Positions 32,725 to 44,684 of a DNA stretch of 64,000 nt are shown piece by piece. The notes under the pieces were generated by a model, which did no database searches, was not told where the DNA came from, and saw nothing but the letters and a program-made list of their open reading frames with translations. Made by a program: the position numbers and the translations under genes. The stretch comes from Setophaga petechia (lineage: Eukaryota; Chordata; Aves; Passeriformes; Parulidae), in NCBI GenBank assembly GCA_024362935.1, contig JANCRA010000126.1, positions 843,519-907,518 of the forward strand, written 5' to 3'. Numbering within the stretch: the first letter of the stretch is position 1; each line of letters opens with the position of its first letter.

Positions 32725-33590
32725 CCTCGGGGGGACGGGGACAGGGACAGGGACAGGGACCTTCCGGGGCACGGGGGCAGCGACAAGGACCTCTGCGGTG
32801 ACAGAGACAGGGACAGCCACAGGGACCCCCGCGGGCACAGGGACAGTGATAGGGACCCCCGCGGGGACAGAGACAAGGACAGGGACCCCCGTGGGGATAG
32901 GGACAGCGACAAGGACCTCCGTGGGGACAGGGACAGGGACCCACTCAGAGACAGCAACAGGGACCCCTGCGGGCACAGGGACAGCGACAGGGACAGGGAC
33001 CCCCTTGGAGACAGAGACCCCTGCGGGCACAGGGACAGCGACAGGATACCCCTCAGGGACAGGGACAAGGAATCCTGCGGGGACAGGGACCCGCTCAGCG
33101 ATAGGGACATGGATAGGGACCCCTGCGGGGACAGGGACAGGGATCCCCGTGGGGACGGGGATGGGGATAAGGATGGGGATGGGGATGGAGACAGGGATGG
33201 GGATGGGGATGGGGATGGGGATGGGGATGGGGATGGGGATGGGGATGGGGATGGGGATGGGGACCCACTCAGCAATAGGGTGATGGGTGATAGGGATGGG
33301 GACAGGGACCCCCGTGGGGATGGGGACTCGCTCAGGGACAGGGACAGGAAGAGGGAGCCCTGTGGGGACGGGGACCCACTCACCGACAGGGACAGGGACC
33401 CCTGTGGAGATGGGGACCCGCTCAGGGACAGGGAGCCCTGTGGAGATGGGGACTCGCTCAGAGACAGGGACAGGGAGCCCTGTGGGGACGGGGACCCGCT
33501 CAGGGACAGGGACAGGGATGGGGACCCCCGTGGGGAGGGGGACTTGCTCAGGGACAGGTACAGGGAGCCCTGTGCCGATGGGGACCCGCT

Positions 33591-33624
<34 letters not shown>

Positions 33625-33753
33625 TACAGGGAGCCCTGTGGGGACGGGGACCCCCTCAGGGACAGGGATGGGGACCCCCTCGAGGCCAGGGACCTGCTCA
33701 CGGCTGGGGACGCCCTCGGGGCCGGGGAGCTCCCGGCGGGTGCCCCGCGGTAG
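30972..33753 (+). CDS. KRAB-A C2H2 zinc-finger protein with Arg-Asp repeat tail
   Basis: Exons: 30972-30980 (MQR), 31161-31296, 31738-31842 and 32030-33753 (TAG). All are GT-AG with consistent phases, giving 657 residues. Exon 2 encodes a KRAB A box ([18 protein letters not shown], then [16 protein letters not shown]), which in this family usually recruits the TRIM28 corepressor. Exon 3 ([15 protein letters not shown]) resembles the acidic/SUMO-like linker after KRAB boxes. Five fingers lie at about residues 147-290: [68 protein letters not shown] and [17 protein letters not shown]. About 366 residues of RD/GD-rich repeat follow to the stop. The exon 4 acceptor is CAGCAG, so one residue may be alternatively included. 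Human 7q36 has a KRAB-ZNF cluster (ZNF777, ZNF746, ZNF282 and others), but I cannot assign an orthologue. Confidence 0.85.
31300..31735. repeat. GGGTGCCATGGGCTGGG array, KRAB gene intron 2
   Basis: Units of about 15-17 bp (GGGGGTGCCA plus TGGGCT or CGGGCT) fill the intron between the KRAB exon and exon 3. Confidence 0.85.
32650..33750 (+). repeat. Hexanucleotide-based coding array (GGGACA)n, Arg-Asp/Gly-Asp tail
   Basis: The C-terminal third of the KRAB protein is encoded by GGGACA and GGGGAT hexamers, with interspersed units near 48 bp that read D-R-D-x-DP-C/R-G-D. The pure (GGGGAT)n core at 33170-33260 encodes a run of Gly-Asp. The period is a multiple of three and no stop interrupts 1.1 kb. 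The stop is at 33751-33753. Confidence 0.9.
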
Positions 33754-34660
33754 CCGCGGGAGCGGGGCCATCCCGGTGCCATCCCGGTCCCGGTGGGTGT
33801 GACCCCGCCGGTGCCGCGCCCACCCCGGGGCGCCCCCGAGGCTTCTGGAACCCGGGGGCTTCTCCGTGTCCCCCTGGACCTTGGGAAATCCCTCCGGGAT
33901 GTGTCTCCGTGTCCCCTCTGGGTCTTAAAGCGTCTGGGATGTTTCCCCACGTCCCCCTGGACCTTGGGAAATCCCTCGGGGACGTTTCTCTGTGTGCCTT
34001 TGCTCCTGGGAAGGTCTCTCCAGGACACTTCTCCGTGTCCCTTTGGACCCTGCGATGTCCTCCGGCCCTCCCCAGCTCTCCCAGACCCTGGGAAATCCCT
34101 CTGGGAGGGTTCTCCGTGTTACCTTTGCCCCTGAGAAAATCCCCCGGGGCTGCTTCTCTGCGTCCCCTGGGGCCTCGAAGGATCTTCGGACCCTGGGAAA
34201 TCCCTCTGGGACGATTCTCCGTGTTCTCCTCTGATCCTGAAGTACCTTTGGATCCTGGAATGTCCCTCGGGGGCACTTCCCTCTCCCTGCCGGTCCCACC
34301 AGTGCCTGCCCCGTGTTCGTATTTAAGGCCTGAAGTTCCTTTAAGTCTATTTATTTTATTTCTCTATGTCATTCATTATTCTTTCTGTTTCATTTTATTC
34401 TATTTAAGTTATTCCAGTTGTTACCTTCTGCTTAGGCCGGTTTTCCTACTCCATTCTGCTCTTCCTATTCCATTTAATTCTATTTATTTCTGTTCTATTT
34501 ATTCCCTTTAATTAGGAGGAAGGGCAGGGAGGGAGGAAGAGGAAGGGAGGGAGGAAGGGGAGGAAGGAGACTCTTCTGGGCCCTTTGTCGTGGTTGAACC
34601 ATGACGGGGCTCTTGTGACAGCAGGGGCCACCACGTGTCCCCCCTCTCCCAAATAAACGA
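33754..34660 (+). other. 3' UTR of the KRAB zinc-finger gene
   Basis: Positions 33840-34290 hold about seven diverged copies of a 55-75 bp unit containing GGACCTTGGGAAATCCCTC and TTCTCCGTGTCCC. A short AT-rich tract (TTTATTTCTATT words, 34320-34510) follows. AATAAA at 34652-34657 is the probable polyadenylation signal. Confidence 0.6.
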
Positions 34661-36100
34661 ACGCCAAAAATCCGAGTTTATGTGGAAATGAGTAAAAAAA
34701 GTGGAAATGAGTAAAAAATGCAAATGAGGCTGGGGATGGGGGGGCGATATTGTCACACCTGGGGGGCACCTGCAGCCCCCCCCCCCCCCAGCTGCTCCCA
34801 TTGCGGCCCCCCCGGCGCGGGGCTCCGGTCCCGTCCGTTCCCAGTGAGCGCCGGGAGTGTCCCCGGCCGGATGTCGCCGAGCAGGGACAGATGGTGGCGG
34901 TGCCACGGGGACGGGGACGGGGCCCCCGCGCGCTCCATCTGCCCACGGAGCTGCGAGGGAAAACTGGGGCAGGGCGGCAGCGCGGGGATGGGACAGTCCC
35001 GGTGCCACCTGTCCCCAGGGCCACCACTGCCCGTGTCCCCAGGGCCACCACCGCCCGTGTCCCCAGGGCCACCACCGCCCGTGTCCCCAGGGCCACCACT
35101 GCCCGTGTCCCCGGTGCCACCTGTCCCCAGGGCCACCACCGCCCGTGTCCCCAAGTGCCGCATCCACGCCGCTTTTAGCCCCCCAGGGCGGCTCTTTCCA
35201 GGAGGAATTTTCCCCAAACACCCCCAAAATCCCGCCCGGTGCCACCCGAGGCTGCTCGCAGCGCTCCCGGCCCGGCGGTGTCGCCGTGTCACCTCCGTGC
35301 CACCCCCGGCTGTGGCTTTTTTGGGATGTCCCAGTTCCACGTGCCGGGCGCCCACGTGGAGCAGCCGCCGGAATCGGGGTCGGGGGACGGACAGGAGGGG
35401 GAGGCGCTGGGCTCGCTCCTTTGTGCTCCAAGAACCAGGAAAATTCCCCAATTTCCCTTTTTCTCTCCTTTCAGATAAGATCACGGGGCCCGGAGCCGTT
35501 TTCCCAATTAAATTCCTGAAATTAGAGCGGAGCCCGGAGCGCGGGGGGGCTGGGACGCTGAGGTGGCTCCAAGGACGGGAGTTTGTGGGGCTGAGTGTCC
35601 TGAATTCCTGAAAAAACGGGAATTCCAGAGGCTGGACCCGGCTCCTGCTGGGACCTGCGGGGTTCGGGACCCCCGAGGGGTGGGAGCAGCTGTGGGAGGA
35701 CATTTCCTCCTTCTCCCACATCCTCGGGAAACCCAGTCCCGAGGAAACGGCGGCTGTGCTGCCAGAAACCAGAGGAGATGAAATCCTGGGCGCCAGGGTG
35801 GCGTTAGGAACGGGAATTCTGCTCCCTGGTGCTGAAGGGTTCCATTTTTACCCATTTCTGGTGGCAGTTTTGGCTCCTGGGTGGGTCCCACTCCTCCATT
35901 TCAGCGGGTCCGAGGGCTCGGGGGGCCTGGAGGGATTTTGGGGGGAAGCTGCGACCCCCAGAGGGCTGGAAATGGGAGCAGGGGCCGGGGAGGAGCAGGG
36001 AATCCTCCCCTTGGAACGGGAAGGTGCAGAAAACCTGCCCAGGGTGGGCTTCGAGGGTCCCTGGGGGCGAGGGGCCCTTCTGGGAGCTCCTGCCCGGGAA
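34660..36100. other. Gene-free GC-rich sequence, little repetition
   Basis: A C run lies near 34780. A roughly 25-bp array of CCAGGGCCACCACCGCCCGTG words lies at 35020-35160. A CTCTCCTTTCAG acceptor-like site is at about 35463-35474. No open frame with recognisable protein content was found on either strand. Confidence 0.5.
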
Positions 36101-37490
36101 TGGGTCTGGAATGGCAGAGTTTGGAATGGTGCCATTCTGGAATGGGTTTGGAATGGCACAGTTTGGGATGATCCCACCCGGGAATGGGTCTGGAATGGCA
36201 CAGTTTGGGATGGTGCCATCCTGGAATGGGTTTGGAATGGCACAGTTTGGAATGGTGCCATCCTGGAATGGGCATGGAATGGCAGAGTTTGGGATGATTC
36301 TACCCAGGAATGGGTTTGGAATGCTCCTGACCTGGGAATGGGCATGGAATGGCACAGTTTGGGATGATCCTGCCCAGGAATGGGTTTGGAATGGCACAGT
36401 TTGGGATGATCCTGCCCAGGAATGGGTTTGGAATGGCACAGTTTGGGATGATCCCACCTGGAAATGGGTCTGGAATGGCACAGTTTGGGATGCCCTAGCT
36501 GGAAATGGGCATGGAATGGCACAGTTTGGGATGATCCTACCTGGGAATGGGTTTGGAATGGCACAGTTTGGAATTATCCCACCTGGAAATAGATTTGGAA
36601 TGGCACAGTTTGGGATGATCCTACCCGGGAATGGGTTTGGAATGGCAGAGTTTGGAATGCTGCCATCCTGGAATAGGTTTGGAATGCTCCTGACCTGGAG
36701 TGAGTTTGGAATGGCACAGTTTGGGATGTTCCTGTCTGGGAATGGGTTTGGAATGGAGAAGTTTGGGATTATTCTACCCAGGAATGGGTTTGGAATGGCA
36801 CAGTTTGGGATGCTCCTACCTGGGAATGGGTTTGGAATGGCAGAGTTTGGGATGGTGCCATCCTGGAATGGGTTTGGAATGGCACAGTTTGGAATGATCC
36901 CAGCTGGGAATGGGTTGGGAATGGCAGAGTTTGGGATGCTCCTGCCCAGGAATGGGTTTGGAATGATCCCACCCAGGAATGGGTTTGGAATGGCACATTT
37001 AGGATTGCTCCTGCCCAGGAATGAGTTTGGAATGGCACAGTTTGGGATGATCCCACCCGGGAATGGGTTTGCAATGGCACATTTAGGATTGCTCCTGCCC
37101 GGGAATGGGTTGGGAATGGCACAGTTTGGGTTGCTCCCAGCTGGGAATGGGTTTGCAATGGCACATTTAGGATTGCTCCTGCCCAGGAATGGGTTTGGAA
37201 TGCTCCTGACCTAGAATGGGTTTGCAATGGCACATTTTGGAATTCCCTAGCTGGGAATGGGTTTGGAATGGCACATTTAGGATTGCTCCTGCCCAGGAAT
37301 GGGTTTGCAATGGCACAGTTTGGAATTCCCTAGCTGGGAATGGGTTTGGAATGGCACATTTAGGATTGCTCCTGCCTAGAAATGGGTTTGGAATGGCACA
37401 GTTTGGGATGATCCCGCCCAGGAATGGGTTTGGAATGGCACATTTAGGATTGCTCCTGCCCGGGAATGGGTTTGCAATGGCACAGTTTGG
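36100..37490. repeat. ~42-bp minisatellite
   Basis: About 33 copies of a 41-43 bp unit containing GGGTTTGGAATGGCACAG and TTTGGGATGATCCC. Variants carry CATTTAGGATTGCTCC or GAATGCTCCTGACC. It is open across 461 codons in one frame only because of the repeat; the product has no domain. Confidence 0.9.
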
Positions 37491-37789
37491 GACAGTTTGG
37501 GACAAAAGCCACAGGGTTTGAATGGAAGGGGTCCGTGCAGTGGAAGGGGATTCTGGATGGAATTGCCCCCGGGATGCCAAGGGAAGCTCTGGGGGAAGTC
37601 GGGGCAGGATCCCCTCACTGGGAGCAATGGGGGGAGTGCTGTGATAACTGGTGGCTGAATTTGTGAGGAAAGGGGACATTGGAAAAGGGAATGTGCCCCA
37701 GACAGGGTCCCAAAGCTGCTCTCCAAACCACCAGGCTCCCAGGTGGGGATGAAGAATCCCCTGGTGGGGACCGAGGGACTCAAACTCAG

Positions 37790-38490
37790 CTCAGCCCCGG
37801 CTGCAGCTGATGGGGAGGAAAAGGGAAATTTGTGATTGTGGGGAGAAACTTGTTGGGGGTTTCAGTCCTGCAGGGCAGAACTGAGCTGGAGCTGCTGTGG
37901 TGTCGGGGTCTGTGCTGCTCACAGCGACCCCGAGGTGTGTTAAAGTCTCTTTTCCCAGCCTGGTGCTTGAAGGAGGAGTCAGGGCTCTTCATTTCTCGGT
38001 CTCAAGGTTGTTTATTTTATCTTATCTATAAAATTCTTTCTCCTGCCCTGCCGAGGTCCCTCAGCAGGGCAGCCACAGGCACTCTGCCTGCCCCAGGGTG
38101 GTGTTATGTCTTTATACTACAAACTACCTGTACAATATTTACAATTACTCCCCAATACCCATCACCTGTGTTAGACAGTGAGCTTCTACTCTACACCAAT
38201 CTGTGAGTGCCAACATCACCACAGAAGATGGAGGCCAAGAAGAAGAAGGAGAAAGGCTGGACATGCCCAGTTCCCTCCATCTTTCCCCCTGAACCCCCAT
38301 ACCAAAAACCCTAAAATCCACTTTTCCACCCCGTGATAACTCCACTAATATTCCACTGGAACTGCTGTGCCCTGCTGCTCACAATCCAAGGCTGGGCATT
38401 TGCTCCAGGGGTCACAACCAAACCCACGGGGGCATCCTGGGCTCTGGGCCAGGGTCCCCCTGCAGGGCCTGGGCAGTCCAGGGCAGCCAG
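37790..38490 (-). mobile_element. Degraded avian endogenous-retrovirus LTR (solo) fragment
   Basis: A repeat-free island of about 650 bp between minisatellites. On the minus strand it has a TATA-like GTATAAAGACATAAC near 38110 followed by an AATAAA-type signal (GATAAAATAAACAACC near 38010). That gives the U3-R-U5 order of an LTR. The phrase CACAGAAGATGGAGGCCAAG on the plus strand resembles solo LTRs common in songbird genomes, as recalled. No retroviral coding sequence is adjacent. Ends are not defined because no target-site duplication could be identified. Confidence 0.55.
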
Positions 38491-38494
38491 GGGG

Positions 38495-39075
38495 GTGTGC
38501 TGGGTGTGACAGGGAGGGTGTGACACTGGGGGTGTGACACTGAGGGTGTGACACTGAGGGTGTGACACTGGGGGTGTGACACTGAGGGTGTGACACCGGG
38601 GGTGTGACAGGGAGGGTGTGACACTGGGGGTGTGACACTGGGGTGTGACACTGTGGGTGTGACACTGTGGATGTGACACTGAGGGTGTGACACCGTGGGT
38701 GTGACACTGGGGGTGTGACACCGTGGGTGTGACAGGGAGGGTGTGACACCGTGGGTGTGACACTGAGGGTGTGACAGGGAGGGTGTGACACTGGGGGTGT
38801 GACACTGTGGGTGTGACACCGTGGGTGTGCCAGGGAGGGTGTGACACCGTGGGTGTGACACTGTGGGTGTGACACCGTGGGTGTGACACCGTGGGTGTGA
38901 CACCGTGGGTGTGACACCGAGGATGTGACACTGGGGGTGTGACACTGAGGGTGTGACACCGTGGGTGTGACACTGGGGGTGTGACACCGTGGGTGTGACA
39001 CTGAGGGTGTGTCAGGGAGGGTGTGACACCGTGGGTGTGACACTGTGGATGTGACACCGTGGGTGTGCCAGGGAG
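38495..39075. repeat. 14-bp (GGTGTGACACTGGG)n minisatellite
   Basis: About 40 copies with CTGGGG, CTGAGG, CCGTGG and AGGGAGG variants. It abuts the LTR fragment on its right side. Confidence 0.9.
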
Positions 39076-39600
39076 GAAGGGACAGGGCCCCAGTGCCAGC
39101 CTGTGCCAGGTCAATCAGAGAACGGGGGGCACACTCCGATTTCTGTCCTGCCCCAGCGCCCAGGCCCTGCTGGGCACAGACCTGCCTGGACAATCGGGCG
39201 CTCCAAGATCTCTGTGGGATGGGGATGCACAATCCAGCCCCTGCTGGGCACAGACCTGCCTGGACAATCGGGCACTCCAGGATCTCTGTGGGATGGGAAC
39301 ACAAAATCCAGCGCCTGGACCGAAGGCAGGGAGGATTTTGTGTTTCAGGATCACCAGAGGCAGAGGAGCAGCGGGGCTGCGGGGATGCTGTGCCCATGGG
39401 GCCTGGCTGGGCAGAGGGGCACAGCTGTGAGGGCACCCCCCAGCCTGGCACAAACAGGGCAGGACACCACGGTCTGAACTGGGACTGGCACGGAGAGCTG
39501 GGGAAGCTGAGAACACCTTTGGGACTGGGTCATGGAAGGAGTGTGGGTCAGACACTGCCCAGCAGCGCTGGCTGTAAAAAACAGAGTGGGGAGCAGACTT
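39075..39600. other. Gene-free segment with one ~70-bp tandem duplication
   Basis: CTGCTGGGCACAGACCTGCC followed by TGGACAATCGGGC and a GATCTCTGTGGGATGGG block occurs twice (about 39167-39235 and 39240-39305). Otherwise no feature was recognised. Confidence 0.6.
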
Positions 39601-39604
39601 AAGG

Positions 39605-40140
39605 GTAAAAAAATATATATATCTTAAACCAGTTATATATTTATATATTTCTAACTAATATCTATTTTTATATATATAATATATATATATTTATATATGT
39701 ATATAAAAATATATTTATTATATATATTTGTTTATTTTTATTTATTTATATATTTATATATATTTATATAATTATAAATTTATATATTTAATATATATTT
39801 ATATATTTATATTTATATATACTATATATATATTTATATATTATATTTATATATTTATATTTATGTATTTTTGACCATTTTAACCAACATATTTAAACCA
39901 GATTTATATTTATATTTATATCTATATTTGTACATATATTTATATTTATATTTATATTTATATTTATATTCATATTTATTTGTAGTTATATTTATATTTG
40001 TAGTAATATTTATAGTTATATTCATAGGTATAGTTATATTCACAGTTCTATTTTATTTTTATTTTTATTTATTTATAATTTTTAATATTTTTATTAATTT
40101 TTCTATTTTTATTTTTTATTTTTTATTTATATAGAATATA
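39605..40140. repeat. AT-rich (TATATTTATA)n tract
   Basis: About 530 bp of nearly pure A/T made of TATATTTA and TTTATATT words, flanked on both sides by GC-rich DNA. Confidence 0.9.
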
Positions 40141-40269
40141 TTAAAAACAGTATCATGTTTTTCTAGAACAGTCCCAGGCACTCCTCCAGCCCTGGCTGAA
40201 CCTGGCACACCCTGCCTGTGCCAGCAGGGACACAGGGGCTCCCTCCTGAGGCACCTGTTCCTGCGTGGG

Positions 40270-40585
40270 GTTTGATCCACAGACACTTTGGGCTGGGTGT
40301 GTGGTGTTTCACCCACAGACACTTTTGGATATCTGGGTGTGTGGTGTTTCACCCCAGGGACACTTTGGGCTGGCTGGGTGTGTGGTGTTTCACCCACAGA
40401 CACTTTGGGCTGGGTGTGTGGTGTTTCACCCCACAGACACTTTGGGCTGGCTGGGTGTGTGGTGTTTCACCCCACAGACACTTTGGGCTGGCTGGGTGTG
40501 TGGTGTTTCACCCCACAGACACTTTGGGCTGGCTGGGTGTGTGGTGTTTCACCCCACAGACACTTTGGGCTGGCTGGGTGCTGCA
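40270..40585. repeat. ~43-bp minisatellite
   Basis: Seven copies of a unit containing CACAGACACTTTGGGCTGG and GTGTGTGGTGTTTCACCCC. Confidence 0.9.
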
Positions 40586-40589
40586 GTTG

Positions 40590-42025
40590 GCCCGTGGGGA
40601 CAAGGCCAGGCCTGCAGGAGCTCTGGTGGTGCTGGGATGGAGCTTCCCCCCATCACAGGGGCTGCTCCTCAGGTTTCCCTCTGTGGAGAAGCTTTGAGGC
40701 CCTGGTGAAGGGAAGGAGTCAGTTCTGATGGAGGGTTTGGGTCCAGAGCTTTATTCTGGCCCACAGCTCCAGCAGAACTCCCTGAGCCTGTGGCTGCTGC
40801 TCCTTTGAACCTGGGGAGAGGGGCAGGGAAGGGGCAGGGAGCCACCAGGCAGGGACAAGGGACAAAGGACACCTGGATGGCCCCAGTGCCCCCCAGGGGT
40901 AGAGGGCATCCTTTGGATCTGCCAATCCCTCTGGAATGCCAGGACTGACAGACAGTGCTGGGAGGGGAGCACAGAGGGGACTGACACAGCTGGGAGGGAA
41001 TTATCAGGGGAGGAACCTGAGTTCTGGGTAAACCATGGAATCACAGCAGCACCTGTGAAGCACAAAGGAGGAATTGGCCAAAATCCTGCAAAGGGCAGAA
41101 GTGTCTGCAGAGCCCTTGTGAGCAGAGGTGGGAGAGTCCTGGCAATTCCAGGGAATCCCTGGGCTGACAGAGCAGCTCGGGAGCTGCTGGAAAGGGCCCT
41201 CAGCAGCACCTGGGGTGTCCTGGGACAACCCCAAATATCAGTGAGCAGCACAGCAGCCCCAAGGCTGGGAGCCTCAGAAAGCCAGCAGGGGATTGGTGAG
41301 CTGGAGTGGGCAGGGAACTGCACAGTCAATGAATAACAGAGCTGGAACACAGGAAACACATTGGGAAATAGAGAATACAGTGGGCAGATTGCAAAGGGAT
41401 TTAATGAGCACAAATAGGACAGGAATTAATAGATAAATCATTGAAAAATGTGATTTGTTTGCAAATAATCCCAAGGAAGGCAGAAGGCCCCTCCAGGGCT
41501 GGCAGAACAGGGAATGCCCAGGGGAATATTGGCACACTGAGCTGCCCAGGCAGGACGGCACTGGCACCTTTTGGGGTTGGGACATGGCCAGAAACTCCCC
41601 AAGCCCCACTGGCACTGAGGGAAGGCTCAGCAGTGCTGCTGAAATTAATATTTAATTGCACTGGGGCTGACTCTGCTACGTGCTGTGAGGTGCTTGGTTA
41701 TCAGCAGAGCCTCGGGGCTGTTCATTCTGGGAAATTCGGTGAATCTGTGTGTGAGACACAGATCTGAACAGGAGCTCCTTCTGTGCCCAGCACTCACCAT
41801 GGCTGGGAGGAGAAATCCCCCTGCACCCGGCCAGGGGCACAATTCTGCTGTTTAATGCTGCGCTGCTGGGAGGGAGTTTTATTTTATCAATTTTTGGTAA
41901 CAAAACGAAGCCATGGGGGCAATAACATCTGGCCATGAATCGAAATCTGGTCAGCCCTAGAGCAGCGGGGTGCTGGGTGGACAGCAAAGAGTTAAAATAC
42001 CTGGAGCAAACGTTATCTGAGACAC
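40590..42025. other. Longest repeat-poor stretch of the gene-free zone
   Basis: About 1.4 kb of balanced-composition, apparently unique sequence without a convincing exon or domain on either strand. It could hold an old transposon fragment or a non-coding transcript; nothing in it was recognised. Confidence 0.4.
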
Positions 42026-42029
42026 TGAT

Positions 42030-43160
42030 AAGGGTCACTGCTGCTCCCTCGGGGTCACTGCTGCTCCCTCGGGTCATTCCCAGCTCCCTCGGGTCACTGC
42101 TGCTCCCTCGGGTCACTGCTGCTCCCTTGGGGTCACGGCTGCTCCCTCGGGTCATTCCCTGCTCCCTCGGGTCACTGCTGCTCCCTCGGGGTCATTGCTG
42201 CTCCCTCGGGGTCACGGCTGCTCCCTCGGGGTCACTGCTGCTCCCTCGGGTCATTCCCAGCTCCCTCGGGGTCACTGCTGCTCCCTCGGGGTCACTGCTG
42301 CTCCCTCGGGTCATTCCCAGCTCCCTCGGGGTCACAGCTGCTCCCTCGGGGTCACAGCTGCTCCCTTGGGTCATTCCCAGCTCCCTCGGGGTCACTGCTG
42401 CTCCCTCGGGTCACTGCTGCTCCCTGGGGTCATTCCCAGCTCCCTCGGGTCACTGCTGCTCCCTCGGGGTCACTGCTGCTCCCTCGGGGTCACTGCTGCT
42501 CCCTCGGGGTCATTCCCTGCTCCCTCGGGGTCACAGCTGCTCCCTCGGGGTCACTGCTGCTCCCTCGGGGTCACTGCTGCTCCCTCGGGTCATTCCCAGC
42601 TCCCTCGGGGTCATTCCCAGCTCCCTCGGGTCACTGCTGCTCCCTCGGGGTCACAGCTGCTCCCTCGGGTCATTCCCAGCTCCCTCGGGTCACTGCTGCT
42701 CCCTCGGGTCATTCCCAGCTCCCTCGGGTCATTCCCAGCTCCCTCGGGGTCACTGCTGCTCCCTCAGGTCACTGCTGCTCCCTCGGGTCATTCCCAACTC
42801 CCTCGGGGTCACTGCTGCTCCCTCGGGGTCACTGCTGCTCCCTGGGGTCATTCCCAGCTCCCTCGGGTCACTGCTGCTCCCTCGGGTCACTGCTGCTCCC
42901 TCGGGGTCACTGCTGCTCCCTCGGGTCATTCCCAGCTCCCTCGGGGTCACTGCTGCTCCCTCGGGTCATTCCCTGCTCCCTCGGGTCATTCCCAGCTCCC
43001 TCGGGGTCACTGCTGCTCCCTCGGGGTCACTGCTGCTCCCTCGGGGTCACAGCTGCTCCCTCGGGTCATTCCCTGCTCCCTCGGGTCATTCCCTGCTCCC
43101 TCGGGGTCATTCCCTGCTCCCTCGGGGTCACAGCTGCTCCCTCGGGTCATTCCTGGCCCC
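42030..43160. repeat. ~19-bp (GGTCACTGCTGCTCCCTCG)n minisatellite
   Basis: About 60 copies, alternating TCACTGCTGCTCCCTCGGGG and TCATTCCCAGCTCCCTCGGG variants. Long open frames on both strands are repeat artefacts. Confidence 0.95.
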
Positions 43161-43264
43161 CGACCCCAGCTCTGGGGGCAGCCCAGGACCCCCATCCCCA
43201 CCCCTGGGGGTCACAGCTCTGGGGTTTGTTACAGCACAAACCCAAATTCCCGGAGCTGCAGGAC

Positions 43265-44640
43265 TGGACATTGAGTTGAATATTGAATATTGAATATTGA
43301 ATATTGAATATTGAACATTGAACATTGAACATTGAACATTGAACATCGAACATTGAACATTGAATATTGAACATTGAATATTGAACTTTGAACATTGAAC
43401 ATTGAATATTGAATATTGAATATTGAACATTGAAATTTGAACATTGAATATTGAACATTGAACTTTGAACATTGAACATTGAGTATTGAACATTGAACAT
43501 GGAACACGAAACGTGGAACATGGAACATGAAACATTGAACATTGAACATGGAACATGAGACATGAAACAATGAATATTAGACATGAAACACTGAACATGA
43601 AATGTGAAACTTGGAACATGAAACATTGAACATGAGACATGAAACAGGAAACTTTGAACATTGAATATTAAACATGAAACTTGAAACATTGAACATTGAA
43701 CATGGAACATTGAACATTGGACATTGAACATGGAATATGGAATATTGAACATGGAATATGGAACATTGAACATGGAACATGGAACATTGAACATTGGACC
43801 TTGGACATGGAACATGGAACATTGAACATTGAATATTGAACATTGAACATGGAACATGAAACGTGGAACATTGAATATTGAATATTGAACATGGAACTTT
43901 GAATATGGCACATGAAACGTGGAACATTGAACATCAAACATGGAACATGAAACATGGAACATGAAACACTGAGCATTGAACATCAAACACTGAGCACTCA
44001 ATATTGAACATGAAATATGAAACATTGAATACTGAACATGGAACATGAAACATGAAACATGGAACATTGAATATTGAACATGGAACATGGAACATGGAAC
44101 ATTGAACATTGAACATTGAACATTTTACATGGAACATGGAATACTGAACATTGAACATGGAACATTGACCATTGAACATGGAACATTGAACATTGAATAT
44201 TGAACGTGGAACATGAAACACTGAGCATTGAATATTAAACATTGAACATGAAATATGAAACATTGAGTACTGAACATGGAACACAAAGCATGGAACATGA
44301 AACATGGAACATTGAACAATGAACATGGAACATTGACCATTGAACATGGAACATGGAACATTGAATATTGAACATTGAACATGAAACATGGAACATTGAA
44401 CATTGAACATGGAACACTGACCATCAAACACTGAACATGGAACATGGAACACTGGACATTAAACATGAAACATGGAACATTGAACATGAAATATTGATCA
44501 TTGAACATTCACCATGGAACATTGAACATTGAAGAGGAAACATTAATCATTAATCATGAAACATTGAAGATGAAACATGAATCATTAATCATTAATCACT
44601 GAAGATGAAACATGAATCATTAATCATTAATCACTGAACG
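43265..44640. repeat. 9-bp (GAACATTGA)n satellite-like array
   Basis: About 150 copies of 9-bp words (GAACATTGA, GAATATTGA, GAACATGGA, GAACATGAA). The minus strand reads as Met-Phe-(Asn/His)-Val-x-Cys-Ser without stops for up to about 320 codons. This follows from a 9-bp period and is not evidence of a gene. Confidence 0.95.
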
Positions 44641-44684
44641 TTTCCTCCGTGGCTCTCCCCCGGTGCCCGGCGCAGGAATCCCCA

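Noticed and set aside
35400..35600. Acceptor-like CTCTCCTTTCAG followed by an open stretch
   Set aside because: No matching donor, frame or protein similarity could be seen.
39861..40134. Short Tyr/Ile/Phe-rich frames suggesting membrane proteins
   Set aside because: Translation of AT-rich TTTATA simple sequence.
41935..43293. A 452-codon plus-strand frame
   Set aside because: Consists of the (GGTCACTGCTGCTCCCTCG)n array; no domain.
43147..44508. Long minus-strand frames rich in Met-Phe-Val-Cys-Ser
   Set aside because: Direct result of a 9-bp repeat without stop words; no start context, domain or splice signals.
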